From assembly GCA_039933315.1 (NCBI GenBank), contig JBDTOI010000240.1, positions 1 through 5,654 of the forward strand: 5,654 bases of DNA. Reading direction: 5' to 3'. The translations under genes were made by a program, and so were the position numbers. Shown here in pieces: positions 1 to 4,883 of this stretch (its first letter is position 1; the number at the start of each line of letters is the position of its first letter). The DNA comes from DASXRU01 sp039933315 (GTDB lineage: Bacteria > Acidobacteriota > Blastocatellia > Pyrinomonadales > Pyrinomonadaceae). Under the pieces are notes generated by a model. It was not told where the DNA came from, did not search any database, and saw only the letters and a list, made by a program, of their open reading frames with translations.

Positions 1-41
1 TTTCCACCCAGGTATCTGCCCGTCGCAGACGAGCTGAGATG

Positions 42-127
42 CTTTGCGTGAAACCTCAACTTGAAACTTCGCCAACTTGCGGTTTCACGCGAAGGCGCTA
101 AGAAAAGAAAGACATAAGGCGCAAAGG
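42..127. repeat. Degenerate intergenic repeat: inverted repeat plus purine-rich direct repeats
   Basis: Bases 42-55 (CTTTGCGTGAAACC) pair with 81-94 (GGTTTCACGCGAAG) along 14 positions with one G-T wobble and an uninterrupted 10-bp core (46-55 with 81-90). The loop is 25 bases and contains the word CAACTTG twice (57-63 and 73-79). The right arm runs into a purine-rich tract with two near-identical words, AAGGCGCTAAG (92-102) and AAGGCGCAAAG (116-126), 10 of 11 matching. This looks like a worn copy of a dispersed intergenic repeat. It lies downstream of the minus-strand gene and could also act as its transcription end, but there is no clean stem plus T-run, so terminator function is not claimed. 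No convincing gene lies in 1-150. Confidence 0.6.
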
Positions 128-150
128 AATGAACTCGGCAGGGTAAGCTG

Positions 151-579
151 CTAGCCGCCGATTATTTGGGTCGAGATAAAGCCCCAGAGGATTACGGAAA
201 AGCCGCCGATCTCGCCTGCGATCAAGGCGTACATGTACCACGTCGTAATGAAGTTTCTTCGCTCGAACACATTCTGGGTGGTATTCAACATGCCAAAGAC
301 GAAGTAACCCACGATGGTGATCGCGAAGAAGGCCAGCGGAAATGCGGCGGCAAGGATCTGCACTGTCGGGGAGTAAGGGCTATATTCGAGCAGCTTTGCA
401 ATCACCAGCGCAGCAAAGCTGTAGAGCAGCGAGGCGCGATGAGCTATGTCGATGTAGACCGGCGCGCGATGATCGGAGCTTTGCATCGTGCGCCGGTACT
501 TCATTATGCCCGTTAACATTCCGGCCAGCAGAAACAGACCAGACGCCAGCAAACTCAATTTAATGGCAGGACTCATCAT
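151..579 (-). CDS. Small four-helix membrane protein of unknown function
   Basis: I do not recognise this protein with confidence. From the ATG at 579 it is 142 residues with four hydrophobic segments at about 5-26, 49-66, 73-97 and 113-137. The charged stretch KYRRTMQSSDHR follows helix 1, and helix 3 is followed by a polar loop with FERRNF. This is an inner-membrane protein with no visible catalytic motif. The helix-1/loop layout loosely recalls the hydroxylaminobenzene mutase (HabA-like) four-helix family, but that resemblance is weak and not relied on. Start choice: the frame extends to a TTG at 594, but ATGs at 579 and 576 are better start codons; none has a clear Shine-Dalgarno site. 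It is transcribed away from the PAP2 gene and has no co-directional neighbour in the window, so it appears monocistronic. Confidence 0.7.
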   Translation of the reverse strand: MMSPAIKLSLLASGLFLLAGMLTGIMKYRRTMQSSDHRAPVYIDIAHRASLLYSFAALVIAKLLEYSPYSPTVQILAAAFPLAFFAITIVGYFVFGMLNTTQNVFERRNFITTWYMYALIAGEIGGFSVILWGFISTQIIGG

Positions 580-606
580 AGAAATGTTACGCAATAAACA
601 AGCGCC

Positions 607-634
607 GGTATAAAATCCAGCCTAACATAGACAA
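607..634 (-). promoter_or_regulatory. Possible sigma70-type promoter for the minus-strand membrane protein
   Basis: Read on the minus strand, TTGTCT (634-629) is followed after 16 bp by TATACC (612-607). The -35 element is good (5 of 6 against TTGACA when the final base is ignored, 4 of 6 strictly) and the -10 is moderate (4 of 6 against TATAAT). Transcription would start near 600, giving a leader of about 20 bases before the ATG at 579 and excluding most of the region used by the TTG at 594. Prediction by eye only. Confidence 0.35.
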
Positions 635-677
635 AACAATCCATGAAATGACATGAAATACTAAGAGGCGTTCAACC

Positions 678-793
678 TTTTGGAGTGCGGCGACCGGTCG
701 CCGCTTCGGTTCGGCCGCAACTGATCCATTTCGTTCAACGCATTAACGTCCCGACGTCAGACCAAAGCGCCGACAGGTCGGCGCACCCCAAAG
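678..793. repeat. REP-like pair: two 34-bp palindromic units in inverted orientation (BIME-like)
   Basis: Unit A (678-711) contains the perfect 18-bp palindrome GCGGCGACCGGTCGCCGC at 687-704. Unit B (760-793) contains GCGCCGAC-AG-GTCGGCGC at 767-784. The reverse complement of A matches B at 27 of 34 positions, including the flanks (CACTCCAAA in A, CACCCCAAA in B). Two of the differences are a compensating pair: a G-C stem pair in one unit is C-G in the other, so stem pairing is kept. The units are separated by 48 bp, which contain a further short inverted repeat (ACGTC-CC-GACGT, about 747-758). This arrangement is that of paired REP sequences (BIMEs), which are usually mobilised by RAYT (IS200-like) transposases; no such transposase is in the window. 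The element ends just upstream of the PAP2 gene promoter region. Confidence 0.8.
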
Positions 794-822
794 AGTGCGC
801 GACGCCAACGGACAGTTTGCGT

Positions 823-828
823 TACAAT
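823..828 (+). promoter_or_regulatory. Likely -10 element of the PAP2 gene; transcript may be nearly leaderless
   Basis: TACAAT matches the TATAAT consensus at 5 of 6 positions and ends 8 bases before the ATG at 837. A start site the usual 6-8 bases downstream would fall at about 834-837, leaving essentially no leader. No good -35 hexamer is seen at 16-18 bp spacing, and there is no Shine-Dalgarno site before 837, which agrees with leaderless translation. The missing -35 keeps this tentative. Confidence 0.4.
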
Positions 829-836
829 TTTGCTTA

Positions 837-1766
837 ATGCCCAAGCCACCGCGGTTGAGTGAAACCAAAGCTCGGGATACGGAAGCGCCGCCTGGTTTAT
901 GGCCGGTCGATAAGGTGATCCTGACTTACCTTGCGATCACATCACTCCTTATTATCGCGTTCATTTCCCGCCTGCCGCAGGCCTGGTGGTTGCTATCCCT
1001 CAAAGCCCTGGGCGCGATTCTGATTATTGTCGTGGTCCGTAAACTTGACTCGGTGCCCGGCTGGTACTTTCGTCACTGGTACCCGCTGCTGTATGTGGCG
1101 GCCAGTTATAAGGAGATGAGCATTCTGATCCACGGCATTCGACGCGGCACGGCCGACGCCGCGCTGGCCCGGATCGATTATGCAGTGCTGCGCGTCCATC
1201 CCACGGTCTGGATCGAGCGCCTCCATAACCCGCTCTTAACCGAATACCTGCAGATTGTTTATTCCTTTTTCATTCCTGCTCTGCTGGTAGTGGCCCTGAT
1301 TATCTGGCGGCGGCGCCGCGTGGATGAATTCCGGCGTTACGCTTTCCTGATCTCACTGGGTTTTCTCGTTTCCTACTTGTTCTATTTTCTGGTGCCTGCT
1401 CGTGGCCCGCGCTTCCTGCTAAGTCATCTGCAGCAATCCGAACTCTCAGGCGTTTGGATGTTCGAACGGGTTCGCAATTTGCTGGATCGCCTGGAGGGAA
1501 TCCATTACGATTGTTTCCCCAGCGGGCATACGCTGCTGACCTTGCTGGCGTGGTGGAGCTCACGGCGTATTTCACGACTCTTCTTTTTTGTCTTCACCAT
1601 CTTTACCGTCAGCCAGGTCTTCTCCACGGTGTACCTGCGTTATCACTATGTGGTGGATCTGGTAGCAGGTGCCGTGTTTGCCATTGTCATCCTTGTAACG
1701 CGGCGCCATCTATACCGGGCCTTAGCTAAAGTCACTGGTTCAACTGGGAACCATGAGAACGTCTAA
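837..1766 (+). CDS. Membrane PAP2-superfamily lipid phosphatase/phosphotransferase, AUR1 (PAP2_3)-like
   Basis: This is an integral membrane protein of 309 residues with hydrophobic segments at about 28-43, 50-67, 137-157, 168-185, 247-265 and 272-287. The acid-phosphatase signature is present: a LVPARGPRF stretch (185-193) in the place of the first motif, FPSGH (227-231), and YLRYHYVVD (266-274) with H270 and D274. In the family the PSGH histidine protonates the leaving group and the later His, helped by Asp, is the nucleophile that forms a phospho-histidine. The third motif has Thr264 where classical PAP2 enzymes carry Arg (SRxxxxxHxxxD), which together with YHYVVD resembles inositol phosphorylceramide synthase (AUR1) and the bacterial PAP2_3 group. 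Likely substrates are membrane lipid phosphates or a phospho-headgroup donor; the exact one is unknown. The frame extends to a GTG at 795, but that is next to the REP unit, so ATG 837 was chosen. It stands alone between repeats. Confidence 0.87.
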   Translation: MPKPPRLSETKARDTEAPPGLWPVDKVILTYLAITSLLIIAFISRLPQAWWLLSLKALGAILIIVVVRKLDSVPGWYFRHWYPLLYVAASYKEMSILIHGIRRGTADAALARIDYAVLRVHPTVWIERLHNPLLTEYLQIVYSFFIPALLVVALIIWRRRRVDEFRRYAFLISLGFLVSYLFYFLVPARGPRFLLSHLQQSELSGVWMFERVRNLLDRLEGIHYDCFPSGHTLLTLLAWWSSRRISRLFFFVFTIFTVSQVFSTVYLRYHYVVDLVAGAVFAIVILVTRRHLYRALAKVTGSTGNHENV

Positions 1767-1777
1767 GATCAGCATTG

Positions 1778-1884
1778 CTTCGTGTGGCTTTGTGAGATTT
1801 CGTGTAACTTCGTGGATCGGGTGCTTGAGATTCGGAGCCACACGATCCACCAAATAACACTAACTACACGAACGAACACGAAAT
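1778..1884. repeat. Large imperfect inverted repeat built of ~10-bp phased TTCGTG/CACGAA units
   Basis: The left arm (1778-1819) carries TT(C/T)GTG at 1779, 1789, 1799 and 1809, exactly 10 bp apart. The right arm (1843-1884) carries CACnAA at 1848, 1858, 1867 and 1877, so the same word in inverted orientation at 9-10 bp spacing. The inner 22 bases of the arms pair at 17 positions, with the perfect 8-bp stem GTGGATCG (1812-1819) and CGATCCAC (1843-1850) around a 23-base loop. A competing 9-bp pairing, CGTGTGGCT (1781-1789) with AGCCACACG (1836-1844), is also perfect. It sits 11 bp after the PAP2 stop and could fold in RNA and help end that transcript, though there is no T-run. The sequence resembles dispersed repeats of soil bacteria from memory; no coding capacity is seen. 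Confidence 0.7.
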
Positions 1885-1951
1885 AAGAGTTTTTGCGCAA
1901 AGCCCCCATTCGTTATTGCCACACCCTCCTAACGGCCTCCGGAAAACAACC

Positions 1952-1980
1952 TTGTCAAGATCCTTTGTAGCGGTTATATT
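1952..1980 (+). promoter_or_regulatory. Sigma70-type promoter for the four-gene cluster
   Basis: TTGTCA (1952-1957, 5 of 6 against TTGACA) is followed after exactly 17 bp by TATATT (1975-1980, 5 of 6 against TATAAT). It is the best promoter in the window. Transcription would begin near 1987, giving a leader of about 100 bases before the gene at 2087. It lies beyond the inverted repeat that separates the cluster from the PAP2 gene, so the cluster probably has its own transcription unit. Confidence 0.65.
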
Positions 1981-2018
1981 ATGCGGCGCCACACGTCTTT
2001 ACGGTATCAAAGTAATCT

Positions 2019-2041
2019 AGACGCCTTGCTCTCAGGCGTTT
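2019..2041 (+). other. Stem-loop in the 5' leader of the cluster
   Basis: AGACGCC (2019-2025) pairs with GGCGTTT (2035-2041) with one G-U pair, around a 9-base loop (TTGCTCTCA). It falls between the predicted start site (about 1987) and the Shine-Dalgarno site (2074). It is not followed by a T-run, so it is unlikely to be a simple attenuator. A stability or regulator-binding role is possible but nothing in the sequence proves it, and the leader does not match a riboswitch class that I recognise. Confidence 0.3.
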
Positions 2042-2073
2042 GTCCACACTCTCGTTTCTTACAATAACTAATC

Positions 2074-2078
2074 GGAGG
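2074..2078 (+). promoter_or_regulatory. Ribosome binding site of the two-helix membrane protein
   Basis: GGAGG lies 8 bases before the ATG at 2087. The same core and the same spacing recur before the GTG at 2511, and similar spacing (9 bases) before the ATG at 4443, so this site sets the local standard for judging starts. It favours M1 at 2087 over the in-frame ATG at 2099. Confidence 0.8.
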
Positions 2079-2086
2079 AAAATAAC

Positions 2087-2386
2087 ATGGAAGCCTGGAT
2101 GAAGAAGGTTCTGAATTCTAAGTTTCTGCACCGGATGGGTCTGCTTTTTACGCTGCTCGCATCAATACCCTGGGCCGCAGCATGGATTGCCGGAGAAGAC
2201 GGAAGGGTTTGGGGCCTTACTCAAAACCGGCTCTACCTGGATGCCATCTGTTTCCTGCTGGTCGCGGCCGGACTGCGAATTGGCTGTCTCATGCATCATC
2301 TGGAGGAACGGCTCGGCATTCGCCCGAATCCTTACGGGTATAAGGTGGATCCTCCGCTCGACAAAGCGACACTGCCACCGGTCTAA
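2087..2386 (+). CDS. Small two-helix membrane protein of unknown function
   Basis: I do not recognise a family. The protein has 99 residues: a short basic N-terminus (MKKVLNSKFLHR), a hydrophobic segment at about 17-34, a short polar loop (AGEDGRVWGLTQNR), a second hydrophobic segment at about 50-68, and a polar tail with LEERLGIRPNPYGYKVDPP. By the positive-inside rule both ends would be cytoplasmic. The first helix is not followed by a signal peptidase site that I trust. The gene is supported by an excellent Shine-Dalgarno site and a promoter about 107 bp upstream, and is first in the cluster. A gap of 124 bp separates it from the catalase-like gene (109 bp to the earlier ATG), with no strong terminator seen, so cotranscription is likely but not certain. 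Position suggests a membrane partner of the downstream enzymes; that is inference only. Confidence 0.72.
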   Translation: MEAWMKKVLNSKFLHRMGLLFTLLASIPWAAAWIAGEDGRVWGLTQNRLYLDAICFLLVAAGLRIGCLMHHLEERLGIRPNPYGYKVDPPLDKATLPPV

Positions 2387-2497
2387 AAATTCGGGAACCC
2401 GGACGGCAAAACTTTGCGGCGGGATTTCCGCAGCACGGCTACATGTGTCTTGACCGTTAACTGACACGCACCAATGTAAGTAACGAAGCACGGCGAT

Positions 2498-2502
2498 GGA
2501 GG
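2498..2502 (+). promoter_or_regulatory. Ribosome binding site that favours the GTG start at 2511
   Basis: GGAGG, within the longer purine run GGAGGAGAGG (2498-2507), lies 8 bases before GTG 2511, the same geometry as at 2074/2087. It starts inside the earlier in-frame ATG (2496), which itself has no Shine-Dalgarno site (upstream bases are TAACGAAGCACGGCG). The first five codons after that ATG would thus be the ribosome binding site itself. Confidence 0.65.
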
Positions 2503-2510
2503 AGAGGCTA

Positions 2511-3557
2511 GTGCAGTCGGCGACGAAATCTGCGGCACAGGAACTGGCGAAGGAATATCCCCTACCCAACGAAGAGCAACTCATTCAAGAGCTTCTCGCG
2601 ATTCGTGAAAAACGTGTCAAGCCAGACCAGTCCGGTACATTCATCCGCGAATCGCACCCCAAGCATCATGGGTGTGTCCGGGCCGAGTTCATCGTCGAAC
2701 CGAATTTGCCTGCGGAGTTGCAGGTGGGCCTATTCGCCAAAGGGCAAACCTATCCTGCCCGCATTCGCTTTTCCAACGCGAGTTCATTAAAGCGAGATGG
2801 GACGTTTCGACCGGATATCAAACATGACGTGCGGGGCATGGCCATCAAGCTGGTCGGAGTTGAAGGCGAAAAGTTGTTGGACGACGAGAAGCACGAGACC
2901 ACGCAGGACTTTCTGCTGATTAGCGCTGACGCCCTCATCGCGAACGATCTCGCCTCTTTCGTCAACTTGCTGGGCGAGCCGACGCCTCTCAAGCTGCTGT
3001 GGTTTTTCCTCAACCCCTTCAATCTGCATATCCGCGAACTCGGCATCGGTATCCGCTCAGTGAAGCGGCACGGCAACCCTCTGGACGTTCAGTATTTCAG
3101 CGTCGTGCCCTTTCTCTTTGGCGACCGGGCGGTAAAGTATCAGGTTCGTCCGGTGGTAGAGCACCCGGACCAGATTCCGAAAAGACCAGCCGATGATTTT
3201 CTGCGTGAGGCCATGCAGCAGAGGCTGCGGGCCGGGGACGCCCGCTTTGATTTCATGGTCCAGATCCAGACTGATCCTTACAAGATGCCCCTGGAAGATC
3301 CCTCGATCGTCTGGGACGAGGAACTTTCGCCTTATCGTAAGGTGGCTACCATTCACATTCCGGCACAAGACTTCGACTCGCCGGCGCAGCTGCAGGCGTG
3401 TGAGAATCTCTCATTCACACCCTGGCACAGCTTGCCGGAACACCGGCCGCTGGGAGGCCTCAACCGAGCCCGCAAGGTGGTTTACCAGGCCCTTTCCAGG
3501 CTCCGCCATCAACAAAACAATGCGGAACGGCGGGAACCCACCGCCAATGGCTCGTGA
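2511..3557 (+). CDS. Short catalase-like heme protein (catalase superfamily, y4iL-like)
   Basis: The protein has 348 residues from GTG 2511 (353 from ATG 2496), well below the roughly 480 or more of ordinary monofunctional catalases, so it is the heme-binding core without the C-terminal helical domain. Landmarks in order: SHPK at 48-51, with H49 in the place of the distal catalytic His; RFSNASS at 86-92, with S88 matching the conserved active-site Ser; DVRGMAIKL, matching the catalase RGFAVKF segment; TTQDFLLI at 130-137; and RKVVY at 321-325, keeping the RxxxY pattern of the proximal heme-ligand Tyr (Y325). The distal Asn of true catalases appears to be Thr131. No signal peptide is seen, so it is probably cytoplasmic. 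Possible activities are peroxide or lipid-hydroperoxide breakdown; coral allene oxide synthase is a relative with fatty acid hydroperoxide activity. A desaturase gene follows 54 bp downstream. The family call is firm, the substrate is unknown. Confidence 0.87.
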   Translation: MQSATKSAAQELAKEYPLPNEEQLIQELLAIREKRVKPDQSGTFIRESHPKHHGCVRAEFIVEPNLPAELQVGLFAKGQTYPARIRFSNASSLKRDGTFRPDIKHDVRGMAIKLVGVEGEKLLDDEKHETTQDFLLISADALIANDLASFVNLLGEPTPLKLLWFFLNPFNLHIRELGIGIRSVKRHGNPLDVQYFSVVPFLFGDRAVKYQVRPVVEHPDQIPKRPADDFLREAMQQRLRAGDARFDFMVQIQTDPYKMPLEDPSIVWDEELSPYRKVATIHIPAQDFDSPAQLQACENLSFTPWHSLPEHRPLGGLNRARKVVYQALSRLRHQQNNAERREPTANGS

Positions 3558-3568
3558 GATTCGCCCGG

Positions 3569-3574
3569 TAGAAT
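3569..3574 (+). promoter_or_regulatory. Possible internal -10 element before the desaturase-like gene
   Basis: TAGAAT matches TATAAT at 5 of 6 positions and lies in the 54-bp gap after the catalase-like gene, giving a start near 3581 and a leader of about 30 bases. No -35 hexamer is seen at 16-18 bp upstream. It may add a second entry point, or be chance. Confidence 0.25.
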
Positions 3575-3611
3575 AGACGGACCTTTTTGCCGCGGCCAGG
3601 TAGTGTTACCC

Positions 3612-4412
3612 ATGAGGTGTTTTCGTTACAGAGAAGATCGCCTTCCGGTCTTTCTCTTTGTAGCTTTGCTGGCCCTCGACCTGATCGTTTACGTGGTTGT
3701 CGAGCCGCTCTGGGTGTTGGTTCTTTGGATGGTGACCGGCATTTTCCTTAAGGGGTTCGTGGCTTCCTGGAGTCATCATCACCAGCACTTCCATACGTTC
3801 CATCAGGCCTGGCCGAACCGGATGCTCGAACTGGTGCATGCCTTTCATACCGGCTGCGTCACCAACTTATGGGTGCTACACCATGTGCTGGGCCATCACC
3901 TGCATTACCTGGACCAGAGATTGGACGAGAATGCGTGGAGGCGGGCTGATGAGACGGAGATGGGTGTGCTGGAGTACACGATGACACTTGCGGCTACGAG
4001 TTACTGGCGAGCTTACATGGTGGGGCGAGCACATAAGCAACACCAGCGCCGGTTCCTCGGAATGGCGGCCCTGTTTTTCTCGCTCCAAACGGCGCTGCTT
4101 TACTACAACTGGCTCAACGCCCTGCTGGTGTTTGTGGTGCCGATGACAACCGTGTTCCTGCTAACCTGCTGGTCCACTCATGATCAACACGCCGGGTTAG
4201 ATACAGAGGATCCGCTTCACGCTTCCTATAACGTCACGCACAAGTGGTACAACATACTTTCCGGCAACGTTGGCTATCACACGGCGCACCACTTGAAACC
4301 TCATCTTCACTGGTCCCGACTGCCGGAGTTGCATCGCACTTTGGAGACGAGGATACCTAATCATCTGTATCGCCAGCCGGGGTTGCCGGTCAGGTGGCTT
4401 CCTGCCGCATAG
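3612..4412 (+). CDS. Membrane fatty acid desaturase-like di-iron protein
   Basis: The protein has 266 residues with hydrophobic segments at about 11-29, 33-50, 149-167 and 169-186, arranged so that the histidine clusters face one side. The three boxes of the membrane desaturase/hydroxylase superfamily are intact: HHHQH at 55-59 (HxxxH), HVLGHH at 91-96 (HxxxHH) and HTAHH at 223-227 (HxxHH). Further histidines lie at 190 and 193 (HDQH) and at 210. In the family these bind two irons and use oxygen plus reductant to dehydrogenate or hydroxylate an acyl chain or other lipid. The chain, position and electron donor cannot be read here, and hydroxylase or ketolase activity is not excluded. Start: the frame opens at GTG 3603, but ATG 3612 has AGG at 3598-3600 with 11-base spacing, so it was preferred. 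It is 30 bp upstream of the DUF4345-like gene, probably in one transcript. Confidence 0.85.
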   Translation: MRCFRYREDRLPVFLFVALLALDLIVYVVVEPLWVLVLWMVTGIFLKGFVASWSHHHQHFHTFHQAWPNRMLELVHAFHTGCVTNLWVLHHVLGHHLHYLDQRLDENAWRRADETEMGVLEYTMTLAATSYWRAYMVGRAHKQHQRRFLGMAALFFSLQTALLYYNWLNALLVFVVPMTTVFLLTCWSTHDQHAGLDTEDPLHASYNVTHKWYNILSGNVGYHTAHHLKPHLHWSRLPELHRTLETRIPNHLYRQPGLPVRWLPAA

Positions 4413-4428
4413 CTGGAACATTAACAGA

Positions 4429-4433
4429 GGAGG
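4429..4433 (+). promoter_or_regulatory. Ribosome binding site of the DUF4345-like gene
   Basis: GGAGG (in AGAGGAGG) lies 9 bases before the ATG at 4443, within the 30-bp gap after the desaturase-like gene. Its presence so close to the upstream stop supports polycistronic translation. Confidence 0.75.
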
Positions 4434-4442
4434 CGCGAAAAA

Positions 4443-4880
4443 ATGGCCGCTCCCATCACTCGCTTCATCAAGAAACTCATGCTCTACGGGAATGGTTTGA
4501 CGTTTCTTATGATTGCCGGCTATGCGCTGGTGGCTACGGACAAGGCCGCCAATATTTACGGTTATACGCTGAACGGATTAGATGGGCATAACGAATTCAG
4601 GGCCGTTTATATAGGATTCTGGACTGGCCTATCGATTCTATTTTTCATTGCGGCCTGGCGAAATAATTTCGATCTCGGGGACATGGGTCTGCTGATGGTC
4701 CTGTTGCAATCGCTGGGACGAGTGCTCAGCTTCGCGCTGGATGGCATACCGAGTACGCCCTTTGTGATTGTTTTCTTTTTGGAGTTTAGCAGCAGCTTAA
4801 TCGGGCTCTTGATGCGGCCGGGACATTTGCCGGAAGGGCCTGAGCCTGGCGGACTACCATCGGAACACCAGGCGGCGTAA
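4443..4880 (+). CDS. Four-helix membrane protein, DUF4345-like
   Basis: The protein has 145 residues with hydrophobic segments at about 12-31, 54-72, 79-97 and 105-124, then a Pro/Gly/Glu-rich polar tail (GHLPEGPEPGG). Two features recall the uncharacterised DUF4345 family: a conserved-looking polar NEFRAVYIG at the start of helix 2 (50-58) and LGRVLSFALDGIPS at the end of helix 3 (91-104), a short loop before helix 4. The family assignment is from remembered pattern and has not been searched. No catalytic motif is visible and no function is known for the family. It is the last gene of the cluster and ends 3 bp before the stop of the converging SDR gene. Confidence 0.72.
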   Translation: MAAPITRFIKKLMLYGNGLTFLMIAGYALVATDKAANIYGYTLNGLDGHNEFRAVYIGFWTGLSILFFIAAWRNNFDLGDMGLLMVLLQSLGRVLSFALDGIPSTPFVIVFFLEFSSSLIGLLMRPGHLPEGPEPGGLPSEHQAA

Positions 4881-4883
4881 TTC

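Noticed and set aside
1..50. Possible 3' end of an upstream plus-strand gene (short open tails ending in TGA at 34-36 or 48-50).
   Set aside because: Only 11-16 codons are visible, with no recognisable motif, and the longer tail runs into the repeat at 42. It cannot be supported.
42..127. CRISPR array or attachment site in the left-edge repeat.
   Set aside because: There are only two imperfect 11-bp words and one hairpin, with no regular spacers, and no integrase or cas gene is present.
795..836. GTG at 795 as start of the PAP2 protein.
   Set aside because: It lies next to the REP unit and upstream of the likely -10 element, has no Shine-Dalgarno site, and adds 14 residues without family character.
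2040..2065. A second promoter with TACAAT at 2060-2065.
   Set aside because: The nearest -35-like word (TTGTCC, 2040-2045) is only 14 bp away, and a start near 2072 would leave the ribosome binding site at the very 5' end of the RNA. The promoter at 1952-1980 is much better.
2392..2420. Short inverted repeats after the two-helix gene (CGGG-AA-CCCG and GCAAA-ACT-TTGC) as a terminator.
   Set aside because: Stems are only 4-5 bp and no T-run follows, so a real transcription stop is not supported.
2162..2584. A 140-residue open frame on the minus strand covering the gap between the two-helix protein and the catalase-like gene.
   Set aside because: It lies antisense to two well-supported genes, has a Cys/Ser-rich composition without domain features, and shows no ribosome binding site or promoter that I can see.
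2750..3368. Several minus-strand and alternative-frame open stretches inside the catalase-like gene.
   Set aside because: They are shadows of a strongly supported family member and have no independent start signals.
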